NCBI GenBank assembly: GCA_002401965.1
Contig: NVUR01000022.1
Coordinates: 1-64,000 of the forward strand
Origin: Alphaproteobacteria bacterium
GTDB lineage: Bacteria; Pseudomonadota; Alphaproteobacteria; Micavibrionales; Micavibrionaceae
DNA: 64,000 bases
Reading direction: 5' to 3'
Below are positions 1 to 7,175 of this stretch, in pieces. The stretch's first letter is position 1. Every line of letters begins with the position of its first letter. The translations under genes and the position numbers were made by a program. The notes under the pieces were generated by a model. That model was not told the origin of the DNA and made no database searches. It saw nothing but the letters and a program-made list of their open reading frames with translations.

Positions 1-847
1 TAAGCCTTAATCCTGATAAAAGTAAACGTGAAAAGGAAGTTAAAATTGCAGCATGATTTGAAAATTTCACATGACAACTTCCTTTACACCTTCCGATGGT
101 CAACTCGTCCGACAAGACGGCCATATAATCAAACACTAAGCCGTTAGGAACGATAGCTTCCAACACGTCAAAGCGTAATTGCGGATCTTTGGTGGCCGCC
201 TTAATGACATCCGATGGAATTTCTGCGGTGGGGTAACGGTTCATCAGTTGCTCCAGCGTCATAGGAATGGTGCGGAATGCGCCGTCCAGATATCCTGACA
301 CGCCCTCCTCTAACACCACTTGTGACAGTGGGATTGCACCAAATTGAAAGGCGGAAAACCCGCCCGGTTCAGCCTCTTCAAAGGAAAGCGCGGCGCTGCC
401 CCCAACCACTAAATCCAAATAACATTGATGGATTTCGACAGAAAAGTTCGAGCGATCAAAATGTGCCTGTATTGTTTTTCCTGCCTTCTCCAACACAGGG
501 GCGAGCGCATCGGCCTCCGCAGGTGATAAATCAGGCCCCGGTTTTAAGCCGAACCATTGCGACCATGTCGGGGTTAAATTCCCCAGCAAGCTTGCCGCGA
601 GTTGTTCCGCCGCATCCATCGCCGTACCGTCATAGACTTGGTTTGTCCGCGCCTTTCCTGCGGCAAGAGGCCCATTGAACCCACCGCGTTGTGGCAGAGC
701 ATAATCATAGCAATCCTGCCACAACCCCGTCCATTCATCACGACGATTTTTCGCGGATTCATAACGTTGCAATAATGCTTTCATCTTAAGTACATCATCT
801 TTTGCCTCAATCGGGGCGAGTTTAAAATTATCTGTATCTGTAATCAT
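1..847 (-). CDS. Phage head-tail connector (portal) protein, 3' part outside window
   Basis: About 282 residues are visible and the frame stays open to the left edge. The start is the ATG at 847, preceded by GAGGAATAGAAAA. The N-terminal part reads RYESAKNRRDEWTGLWQDC and then YALPQR, the typical opening of the T7-like bacteriophage head-to-tail connecting protein family (portal gp8 type). It is followed by the conserved stretch VYDGTAMDAAEQLAASLLGN and the motif LTPTWSQWFGL. In such phages this protein forms the dodecameric ring through which DNA enters the capsid. It is the fourth gene of a minus-strand phage module. The last 30 or so visible residues (from about position 95 to the edge) look unlike the family, so a frameshift or divergence there is possible. 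Confidence 0.8.
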   Translation of the reverse strand, partial: MITDTDNFKLAPIEAKDDVLKMKALLQRYESAKNRRDEWTGLWQDCYDYALPQRGGFNGPLAAGKARTNQVYDGTAMDAAEQLAASLLGNLTPTWSQWFGLKPGPDLSPAEADALAPVLEKAGKTIQAHFDRSNFSVEIHQCYLDLVVGGSAALSFEEAEPGGFSAFQFGAIPLSQVVLEEGVSGYLDGAFRTIPMTLEQLMNRYPTAEIPSDVIKAATKDPQLRFDVLEAIVPNGLVFDYMAVLSDELTIGRCKGSCHVKFSNHAAILTSFSRLLLSGLRL

Positions 848-869
848 TTTTCTATTCCTCTTCTCTTAT

Positions 870-1127
870 TTACTCGCCCAACAATGTCTTGCGACCGCCT
901 GCATTGCTGTTTCCGAGAAAGCCTTGGAAGCTGGTGGCGATGGTTCCGAATCTGCTGCGGCTTCTGGATAGTAAACTTTGCACTCTGCTCTTTGAGGCTT
1001 GTGCGGCAGTGCTGGCGGCGTTATTTCCCGCGCTTTGTGCATTGGTGGATGTTGCAGCGGCAGGGGCAGACACATAAACCACCTGCGGCTGTGTTGGTGC
1101 TTTTGATGATGAACTTAAACTTCCCAT
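870..1127 (-). CDS. Small phage structural-module protein (85 aa)
   Basis: This 85-residue protein is rich in Ser, Ala and Gln in its first half and ends in GGRKTLLGE. Short proteins with this low-complexity front and a RKTLLG ending are commonly found directly upstream of head-tail connector genes in alphaproteobacterial prophages, which fits its position 22 bases before the portal start. The start ATG at 1127 has a good AAGGAG ribosome site and overlaps the end of the preceding gene by 13 bases. Its biochemical role is unknown to me. No transmembrane segment or catalytic motif is visible. Two overlapping frames on either strand appear to be shadows. Confidence 0.7.
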   Translation of the reverse strand: MGSLSSSSKAPTQPQVVYVSAPAAATSTNAQSAGNNAASTAAQASKSRVQSLLSRSRSRFGTIATSFQGFLGNSNAGGRKTLLGE

Positions 1128-1645
1128 GAGAGGACTCCTTTACTAAAAAAATGCTTTAATCTGTTTTGAATTTTGAGTAACAGAGAAGGCTTCACTACGA
1201 CACTCCCGTTTTGCTGCTCTAAATATTGGAATAGCTGCCACGGCGTATAGATGAAGCGCTTCTGAATACCCAAGATACGCTTGCACGCCTCCACACAGGT
1301 AAACAACATCCACGGCGCGGCGCGGTTCACCTCATTATCCAGATAAGCAGGGATTACGCTGTGACCACGTGCGGACAACCAGTCTGGCAGATCAAACGCA
1401 CACGGCACATGATGAACCACCACATCCATGTAATTAGCCATCGGATCAATGCTGATCCATTGTTCACCATCATTAATCAGGATAAAGCAATGCCGATAGC
1501 CCTTCTTAAGCATCCTCACCCACGGCAATTCAGTTTGATTGGTGAATATCACCCACGCTTGTCTGTTAGGTCTCGTGCTTTCTATCAAATCTGCAATGTT
1601 TTCTGTTTTAGCTTGTGTTGAATCTGTCATTGTCATTACCCTCAT
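1115..1645 (-). CDS. Phage-module hypothetical protein, possible papain-like fold
   Basis: This 176-residue protein starts at the ATG at 1645, which overlaps the TGA of the gene before it (ATGA), so the two are translationally coupled. Visible landmarks are GYRHCFILI near residue 50, IDPMANYMDVVV near residue 65, and PWMLFTCVEACKRILGI near residue 130. A histidine after a hydrophobic strand, followed later by a cysteine at the start of a helix, is the residue order seen in circularly permuted NlpC/P60 or papain-like proteins. I regard that only as a weak suggestion. By position it belongs to the phage head module, and it could have a role in DNA packaging or lysis instead. Confidence 0.6.
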   Translation of the reverse strand: MRVMTMTDSTQAKTENIADLIESTRPNRQAWVIFTNQTELPWVRMLKKGYRHCFILINDGEQWISIDPMANYMDVVVHHVPCAFDLPDWLSARGHSVIPAYLDNEVNRAAPWMLFTCVEACKRILGIQKRFIYTPWQLFQYLEQQNGSVVVKPSLLLKIQNRLKHFFSKGVLSWEV

Positions 1646-2115
1646 TGTGCTGCGATCATGTCATTATCGAAAAGTGAAATTTGAAATTCGGAAGAGCTTG
1701 GTGGGGTTTGCGCTAAATGCTTTGTCACCCAACTTTGTTTGGAAATAATGCCCTTGCGCTCTAATTCCGGCTCCATGCGCTCTAACGCCTCTTCCCACAG
1801 ATAAAAAGCGCGGGCTTCTTTCTGGCGGCGGCGATCAGGTGGCATATTGCGCCTGCCGTAATGGCGCAGTACCAATAAATGATCCCGCTTAAGACGACGC
1901 TTACGATGTAAACCATCCAGCACCTTCAAAATATCAACAGGTTCGCACGGGCGTTGTAACAATCCACCGCCTGCTGTAAAACGCGCGCCATCATTACGGG
2001 CTTGCTGTGCGGTGATAAACCAGAACCATGCTTCCTCGGCACTTTCAAAAGGAATAGCACCTTGAACCTGACCATTGTTTTCATCAGAACCCTTTGTATT
2101 TACTTTGCTTTTCAT
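1642..2115 (-). CDS. Conserved alphaproteobacterial hypothetical protein, first gene of phage module
   Basis: This 157-residue protein starts at the ATG at 2115. It has the signature EEAWFWFITAQQARNDGAR, then RPCEPVDILKVLDGLHRKRR and DHLLVLRHYGRR, followed by a charged helical region with LWEEALERME. I recognise the pattern as a recurring uncharacterised alphaproteobacterial protein, but I do not know its function. The basic middle region and helical character would suit a nucleic-acid-binding role, which is speculation. It is the promoter-proximal gene of the minus-strand phage module. Its stop overlaps the next start. A LexA-type box lies 73 to 87 bases upstream of its start. Confidence 0.65.
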   Translation of the reverse strand: MKSKVNTKGSDENNGQVQGAIPFESAEEAWFWFITAQQARNDGARFTAGGGLLQRPCEPVDILKVLDGLHRKRRLKRDHLLVLRHYGRRNMPPDRRRQKEARAFYLWEEALERMEPELERKGIISKQSWVTKHLAQTPPSSSEFQISLFDNDMIAAQ

Positions 2116-2187
2116 TATGAGCGGTATTCCCTTCTGTTGTTTTCTTGAGGTTTCTTTTTGCTTTAAATAGGAAAAAAGAACGTAACT

Positions 2188-2202
2188 GTTCCCTTTATGT
2201 TC
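2188..2202. promoter_or_regulatory. Candidate LexA (SOS) box GTTC-N7-GTTC
   Basis: The sequence GTTC CCTTTAT GTTC matches exactly the direct-repeat LexA operator known from alphaproteobacteria. It sits in the 228-base gap between the divergent phage module (start 2115) and the HTH-PyrE gene (start 2344). A match of eight fixed bases is expected by chance about twice in 64 kb on both strands, so its location in a control region is the main support. The same gap holds a 7-bp inverted repeat, AGGAAAA and TTTTCCT separated by 10 bases (about 2233-2256). Confidence 0.45.
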
Positions 2203-2343
2203 TCTTTATGCTACAAATAAAATCTGATGTCAAGGAAAAAATAGGATTATTTTCCTGTTTACGTTTTGCTGTAATAATGGGATTAATGTCCTAGAACATT
2301 ATCATGCGCGATAAAGACAGAATAAAGATAAGGAAACAAACAC

Positions 2344-3276
2344 ATGTTTACACACGGACAAATATGGCAAGGACTGGATCGCTTGGCTTCATCACAGGGC
2401 TATTCCCCATCGGGATTGGCGAAACTGGCGGGGCTGGATGCGACCTCCTTCAACAAAAGTAAACGCACCAGCCCTGAAGGCAAACCGAGGTGGCCATCAA
2501 CCGAAAGCCTGTCTAAAGTCCTGACTGTTACAAATTTAACAATGTCCGATTTCGTTTCCTTTATTGACGAGCCTTCACAAGCAAAGCTATCACAGCAAGA
2601 TAGAAAACAAATCGCGCAAAACGCGGCAAAGGCACTGATTGAAACCGAATCTGTGTTATTTAATGCGAAAGAGCCTTTCACACTGAAATCCGGTCGAAAA
2701 AGCCCCGTCTACATTGATTGTCGTCGTCTTGTCTCTTTCGTGAAAGAGCGTAATGAGCTTATGAATCATGCAGCGCATATGCTGACCTCTGATATTGGGG
2801 CGGATCATATTGATATTCTGGCGGGCGGTGAAACTGCGGGTATTCCCTATGGTGCGTTTATCTCAGATCGCATGAACAAGCCGATGATTTATGTGCGTAA
2901 AGAGCCAAAGGGCTATGGTCGTATGGCGCAAATTGAAGGTGTTTTGCCAGAGAAAAACGATAATGGTAAAAAGCCAAATGTGATTCTTATTGAAGATTTA
3001 CAAACGGATGGTGGTAGTAAAAAGATTTTTGTTGAGGCTCTACGCGAAGCAGGCGCAAAAGTTGAACATGCTTTTGTTGTCTTTCACTATGGTATATTTG
3101 ATGCTAGTGAAAAAAATATGAACGATCTGGGCATCACGCTTCATGCCCTAACCACATGGTGGGATGTGTTGAACGTTGCAAAGACCAATCATTATTTTGA
3201 CGCCGACACACTGAAATCCGTAGAAAGTTTCCTTAACAACCCCATAAAATGGCAAGATGAATGTGACGCAGCGTAA
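2344..3276 (+). CDS. pyrE: Orotate phosphoribosyltransferase with N-terminal repressor-type HTH domain
   Basis: This 310-residue protein has two parts. Residues 1 to about 75 match the helix-turn-helix of alphaproteobacterial S24-type repressors: SPSGLAKLAGLDATSFNKSK followed by PRWPSTESLSKVL. Residues about 84 to 310 are a complete alphaproteobacterial OPRT. This includes LKSGRKSPVYIDCR, the GGETAGIPYG loop, the catalytic lysine region YVRKEPKGYGRMAQIEG (residues 183-199), the PRPP motif ILIEDLQTDGGSK (214-226) and the TTWWDVL region. OPRT makes OMP from orotate and PRPP in pyrimidine synthesis. The start ATG has an AAGGAAAC site and the frame is continuous through the junction, so this is a true fusion as sequenced. 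HTH-phosphoribosyltransferase fusions exist as regulators (PurR of Bacillus, GfcR of haloarchaea). An autoregulatory enzyme is therefore a reasonable inference. Confidence 0.9.
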   Translation: MFTHGQIWQGLDRLASSQGYSPSGLAKLAGLDATSFNKSKRTSPEGKPRWPSTESLSKVLTVTNLTMSDFVSFIDEPSQAKLSQQDRKQIAQNAAKALIETESVLFNAKEPFTLKSGRKSPVYIDCRRLVSFVKERNELMNHAAHMLTSDIGADHIDILAGGETAGIPYGAFISDRMNKPMIYVRKEPKGYGRMAQIEGVLPEKNDNGKKPNVILIEDLQTDGGSKKIFVEALREAGAKVEHAFVVFHYGIFDASEKNMNDLGITLHALTTWWDVLNVAKTNHYFDADTLKSVESFLNNPIKWQDECDAA

Positions 3277-3299
3277 TGCCTCTGTAATATGAAAGAATA

Positions 3300-4061
3300 A
3301 TGATGAAGATACATTTCCACGCCTCAAAAAACCCACGCCCACAAGCCGCGTTTAAAGAGTTGTCGGAACGTTATGAACATTATGACCTTGAGACAGCGGA
3401 TGTTATCGTTGTTTTGGGCGGTGACGGGGCGATGCTGCGTGCGCTTCATAAATTTACAGATGTAGACCTTCCCCTTTTCGGTTTGAATTTCGGAACATTG
3501 GGGTTTTTGCTCAATGAATATAAGAATCAGGATTTGGTCGCGCGGATATCCGCCGCACAAAGCTATGCGATTTACCCTTTGCGTATGGAGGTCACAGATA
3601 CCAATGGTAAAACATATTCAAAACTGGCCTATAATGAAGTGTCTTTGTTACGCCAAACGCATAGCTCCGCCAAACTTATGATTTTCGTTAATGACGAGGT
3701 ACGCATGCCGTTGCTGGTGTGCGATGGTATTATGCTCTCTACACCTGTGGGCAGCACGGCTTATAATTCATCGGCCAATGGGCCTATTGTTCCATTAACG
3801 GCGAATATTCTGCCCCTCACCCCGATCAGCGCGTTCAGACCGCGCCGTTGGCCAGGGGCATTGATCCCGAATACAAGTTCAGTACGTTTTGAAATTATTC
3901 GCCCGCTAGAACGCCCTGTCAGCACCTCTGCCGATTCGTCCGAAATCCGCGATATCGCCAGCGTTGATGTCTGTCAGGCAAAAGATATCTTCGCAACATT
4001 ACTGTTCGATCCTGACAACCATCTGGAAGAACGCATTTATCAAGAACAGTTCGCGCCATAA
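3300..4061 (+). CDS. nadK: NAD kinase
   Basis: This 253-residue protein phosphorylates NAD to NADP in the cytosol. It has the family motif VLGGDGAMLRAL near residue 40, NFGTLGFLLN near residue 62, the NE/D region YNEVSLLR, and the substrate-binding stretch CDGIMLSTPVGSTAYNSSA near residue 150. Length matches the short alphaproteobacterial NAD kinases. It begins 23 bases after the pyrE fusion on the same strand, so the two are probably cotranscribed. ATGs at 3300 and 3303 are both possible starts. It ends 37 bases before the convergent purC. Confidence 0.93.
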   Translation: MMKIHFHASKNPRPQAAFKELSERYEHYDLETADVIVVLGGDGAMLRALHKFTDVDLPLFGLNFGTLGFLLNEYKNQDLVARISAAQSYAIYPLRMEVTDTNGKTYSKLAYNEVSLLRQTHSSAKLMIFVNDEVRMPLLVCDGIMLSTPVGSTAYNSSANGPIVPLTANILPLTPISAFRPRRWPGALIPNTSSVRFEIIRPLERPVSTSADSSEIRDIASVDVCQAKDIFATLLFDPDNHLEERIYQEQFAP

Positions 4062-4098
4062 GGATGGCAGGAACGCCCTCAGTAATGCTCTGATGAAA

Positions 4099-4950
4099 TC
4101 AAGACTTTCTTGGTCTCGTCCCGCCAAGAGATCTTAAGCGACGACGTTCCGAGAGTTCATTTTCGATTTGTTCCAAACCTTCGAACAGCTGTTCATTCAC
4201 GTTACCGCCTTTGATAATACCGCCCTCTGGGATAAGACCAAGACGTTCTGCGATCGTCTGATACCCTTCAACAAGATCACCAAGCCCCTGACGGAAGCGA
4301 TCCTTATCCATCTTCTCGCCTGTCTTCGCATCCCACAAGCGGCAATTATCCGGCGATATTTCATCAGCCAAAATAATATACAGCTCTCCATGCTCGCCCC
4401 AAATACGGCCAAATTCCAATTTGAAATCGACAAGCTTCAAACCAATGCCCGAAAATAAACCATTCAAATAATCATTCACACGCCACGCCATGGACACCAT
4501 TTCTTCCAACTCGTACATATCCGCCCAGCCAAAAGTCACGATATGGTCTTCACCGATCAAAGGATCGCCCAGTTCGTCCTTTTTGTAATAGAACTCGATC
4601 AAAGGCTTGCGTAGAATTTCGCCCTCTTTCAATCCTAAACGCTTACACAAAGACCCCGCCGCAATATTACGCACAACAAGTTCAATCGGAATAATTTCAA
4701 CGCTGCGTACCAATTGTTCGCGCATATTGATGGAGCGCATAAAATGCGTGGGGATACCAATCGCCTCTAATTTCGTCATGAGGTGTGCGGAAATACGGTT
4801 ATTGAGAACGCCCTTACCCGCGATTATCTCATGCTTTTTGCCATTAAAGGCCGTCGCATCATCCTTAAAATATTGTATCACAGTGCCGGCTTCTGGCCCT
4901 TCAAAAATAGTTTTTGCCTTACCATCATAAATCATTTTGCGTCTAACCAT
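4099..4950 (-). CDS. purC: Phosphoribosylaminoimidazole-succinocarboxamide synthase (SAICAR synthetase)
   Basis: The protein (283 residues from ATG 4950) catalyses ATP-dependent coupling of CAIR with aspartate in purine synthesis. Typical features are [12 protein letters not shown] at the N-terminus, [12 protein letters not shown], the [15 protein letters not shown] segment and [10 protein letters not shown]. It also has the [12 protein letters not shown] motif near residue 200 with its active-site acidic residues. The start at 4950 has a strong GAGGAG site. An upstream TTG is less likely. In many alphaproteobacteria purC lies beside the DUF1476 gene and the bolA-grxD pair, as here, but purS, purQ and purL are not in this window. 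Confidence 0.95.
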   Translation of the reverse strand: MVRRKMIYDGKAKTIFEGPEAGTVIQYFKDDATAFNGKKHEIIAGKGVLNNRISAHLMTKLEAIGIPTHFMRSINMREQLVRSVEIIPIELVVRNIAAGSLCKRLGLKEGEILRKPLIEFYYKKDELGDPLIGEDHIVTFGWADMYELEEMVSMAWRVNDYLNGLFSGIGLKLVDFKLEFGRIWGEHGELYIILADEISPDNCRLWDAKTGEKMDKDRFRQGLGDLVEGYQTIAERLGLIPEGGIIKGGNVNEQLFEGLEQIENELSERRRLRSLGGTRPRKS

Positions 4951-5086
4951 CAAAATCTCCTCGGATTTTTATTCTTAGTTTTTTGTAATATGTTCATATA
5001 ACAATGGATTTCACAAGATTCAAATGATAGAAATCGTCTTGAATGATTTTTTTACACAATAATTGCGTCGCTCAGGAGATAAAAAT

Positions 5087-5407
5087 ATGACCTCATTCGA
5101 TAATCGTGAAAATGCTTTCGAAAATAAATTTGCCCATGATGAGAAACTGGATTTCACAACAGAAGCACGCCTATCAAAACTTTATGGTCTTTGGGCTGCG
5201 GAGAAATTAGGCTTAGACGGGGCAAATGCCCAGACTTATGCCATGCAAGTGGTGGAGGCTAACCTCGAAGAACCAGGCTTTCAAGATATTATCCGCAAAG
5301 TACGTGCGGATTTTGATGAAAAGAATTTAGATATTTCCGATCATGTTATGGAAGCCGAAATAGAGATTTGTCTGAAAAAGGCCAAAGACCAAGTCGGTAA
5401 ATCATAA
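5087..5407 (+). CDS. F1-ATPase inhibitor zeta subunit (DUF1476)
   Basis: This 106-residue protein starts at ATG 5087, preceded by CAGGAGATAAAAAT. It opens MTSFDNRENAFENKFAHDEK and continues LSKLYGLWAAEKLGLDGANA, the hallmark of the DUF1476 family. That family was identified in Paracoccus as the zeta inhibitor of F1-ATPase hydrolysis. It is an all-helical cytosolic protein whose N-terminal segment inserts into the F1 catalytic interface. The family is essentially restricted to alphaproteobacteria and so supports the taxonomic call. It is divergent from purC and followed after 19 bases by bolA, with which it is probably cotranscribed. Confidence 0.9.
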   Translation: MTSFDNRENAFENKFAHDEKLDFTTEARLSKLYGLWAAEKLGLDGANAQTYAMQVVEANLEEPGFQDIIRKVRADFDEKNLDISDHVMEAEIEICLKKAKDQVGKS

Positions 5408-5426
5408 AAACAAGGAAGTTAAGCAT

Positions 5427-5660
5427 ATGGCAATGGACGCAGCAACAATCGAGAAAATGATCCGCGAAGGGATTCCTGATGCAACAGTGCGTATAGAAGA
5501 TTTGCGCGGCGATGGTGATCATTACGCGGCCTATGTCGAATCATCCAGCTTTGAAGGAAAAACACGGGTGCAGCAGCATCAAATGGTTTATGGCGCACTC
5601 AAGGACAAAATGGGCGGCGATCTACATGCGCTTGCTCTGCAAACATCCGTGCCAAAATAA
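5427..5660 (+). CDS. bolA: BolA family protein
   Basis: This 77-residue protein has the compact class II KH-like BolA fold. It has IEKMIREGIPDATVRIEDLR at the front, the conserved HYAAYVESSSFEGK strand with its invariant histidine, RVQQHQMVYGAL, and LHALALQTSVP at the end. BolA proteins of this short type partner with monothiol CGFS glutaredoxins in iron-sulfur cluster handling. The next gene, 28 bases downstream, is exactly such a glutaredoxin. The start has an AAGGAAGTT site. No unusual features are visible. Confidence 0.93.
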   Translation: MAMDAATIEKMIREGIPDATVRIEDLRGDGDHYAAYVESSSFEGKTRVQQHQMVYGALKDKMGGDLHALALQTSVPK

Positions 5661-5688
5661 AGCACCCAAAGATAAAGAAAGAAAACCA

Positions 5689-6021
5689 ATGGAAAACATT
5701 TTATTTGATAGAATTCGTAAAGACATAACTGAAAACGATGTTGTCTTGTTCATGAAGGGCAATGCAACGTATCCACAATGCGGGTTTTCATCGCTTGTGG
5801 TGCAAGTGCTCTCGCAACTTGGTGTGCAATTCAAGGACATCGATATTTTAGAAGACAGCGAACTGCGCCAAGGCATTAAAGACTTCACACAATGGCCTAC
5901 CATTCCACAGCTCTACGTTAAGGGCGAATTTGTTGGTGGTTGCGACATCATTCGTGAAATGTATGAAGCGGGCGAACTGAAAACGCTGCTTGAAAGTAAC
6001 GGCATTAAAGTCGCTGCTTAA
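5689..6021 (+). CDS. grxD: Monothiol glutaredoxin, CGFS type
   Basis: This 110-residue protein starts at ATG 5689. It has the Grx4/Grx5 motifs: DVVLFMKGNATYPQCGFSS with the CGFS active site, WPTIPQLYVKGEFVGGCDI, and EMYEAGEL. It binds a [2Fe-2S] cluster with glutathione, often as a complex with BolA, and passes clusters to target proteins. A longer open frame extends upstream to 5512 in a different frame from bolA, but the overlap with bolA and the conserved N-terminus rule out that start. It ends 26 bases before the convergent rodA. Confidence 0.95.
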   Translation: MENILFDRIRKDITENDVVLFMKGNATYPQCGFSSLVVQVLSQLGVQFKDIDILEDSELRQGIKDFTQWPTIPQLYVKGEFVGGCDIIREMYEAGELKTLLESNGIKVAA

Positions 6022-6047
6022 AGAAATTTAAACGGAATATATACATA

Positions 6048-7175
6048 TTATCGCGTCACTTTACTGTGGCGATAAATGCTGCATGACATCATAAGACCAA
6101 AGCCAATCAACGCCGCCAGCATTGATGTCCCCCCGTATGAAACCAACGGCAAAGGCGCACCCACCACAGGGATTAAGCCCATCACCATCGAAATATTGAT
6201 AAATACGTAGAGTGAAAAATTCAGCCCGATACCCAGAGCCAAATACTTCCCAAAATTATGCTTACACTTCAAAGACGTACGCAAAGCCGATATAAAAATA
6301 AGCAAAAATACACCAAGCAAGCCCAACCCGCCAAGCAAGCCCCACTCCTCCACCCACAGCGTGAAAATAAAATCCGTTTGCTTTTCAGGCAGAAAATTCA
6401 AATGACTCTGCGTACCTTGCAGAAATCCTTTGCCCTCAATACCGCCAGAGCCAATCGCGATTTTGGACTGTATAATATGATATCCCGCGCCCAAAGGATC
6501 AGATTCAGGGTCTAAAAACGTCATTATGCGTTGCTTTTGGTAGGCATGTAAAAACTGCCACACTACAGGAATACTAATCCCGACCAGAATAATCGCAGCA
6601 ACAAACAGCCATATCGGCGCGCCTGCCATAAACACCATACCCGCGCCTGCCATAATAATCATCAAGGATGTTCCCAAGTCCGGCTGTAGCAGAACCAAGG
6701 CAACTGGCGCAATAATCACAAGTGCAGGAACAATCAAAAATGATAAATGCCGTGCCTGTTCAGGGTTCGCCCCATGAAAGTGCCGCGCAAGTGCCATAAC
6801 AACGGCTATTTTCATCAGCTCCGAGGGTTGAAGCTGCATAAAGCCCAGATCAATCCAACGCTGTGCGCCCATGCCGACATGGCCCTTAATCTCCACAATC
6901 AGCAATAATATCAACCCGACAAAATAAAGCGGCCACGTCAAACGATACCACCACTTGATATTTACCAGTGCAATAACCATCATGCCGACCAGCCCAACAC
7001 CAAAGCGCATCAATTGCCGCGAAGCCCATGGCTCCATAGACCCTCCGGCGGCAGAGTATAATGACGCAATGCCAACCGATGCCACGCAACAAATCAGCAA
7101 TATAAGCCACCAATTCAAGCTTGCTATCTTTTGTGAGAGCGTCAAATCATTCTCAATGAACATGGCTGAAACCAT
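6048..7175 (-). CDS. rodA: Rod shape SEDS glycosyltransferase RodA
   Basis: This 375-residue integral membrane protein of the SEDS family has about ten hydrophobic segments. It polymerises lipid II during lateral wall growth together with PBP2. Recognisable motifs are GMGAQRWIDLGFMQLQPSE near residue 105, LLQPDLGTSLM near residue 165, QSKIAIGSGGIEGKG and FLPEKQTDFIF. It also has the C-terminal PVVGAPLPLVSYGGTSML. It is the last gene of the mreB-mreC-mreD-mrdA-rodA operon. Its ATG directly follows the mrdA stop and is preceded by a strong GGGGAGGT site inside mrdA. A second ATG at 7163 is possible. Confidence 0.95.
   Translation of the reverse strand: MVSAMFIENDLTLSQKIASLNWWLILLICCVASVGIASLYSAAGGSMEPWASRQLMRFGVGLVGMMVIALVNIKWWYRLTWPLYFVGLILLLIVEIKGHVGMGAQRWIDLGFMQLQPSELMKIAVVMALARHFHGANPEQARHLSFLIVPALVIIAPVALVLLQPDLGTSLMIIMAGAGMVFMAGAPIWLFVAAIILVGISIPVVWQFLHAYQKQRIMTFLDPESDPLGAGYHIIQSKIAIGSGGIEGKGFLQGTQSHLNFLPEKQTDFIFTLWVEEWGLLGGLGLLGVFLLIFISALRTSLKCKHNFGKYLALGIGLNFSLYVFINISMVMGLIPVVGAPLPLVSYGGTSMLAALIGFGLMMSCSIYRHSKVTR

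Noticed and set aside
277..678. A 133-codon plus-strand frame over the portal gene
   Set aside because: The minus-strand frame has clear portal motifs. The plus-strand product is Pro and Arg-rich with no ribosome site.
5512..5688. Upstream extension of the glutaredoxin frame
   Set aside because: It overlaps bolA in another frame, and the family N-terminus and ribosome site place the start at 5689.
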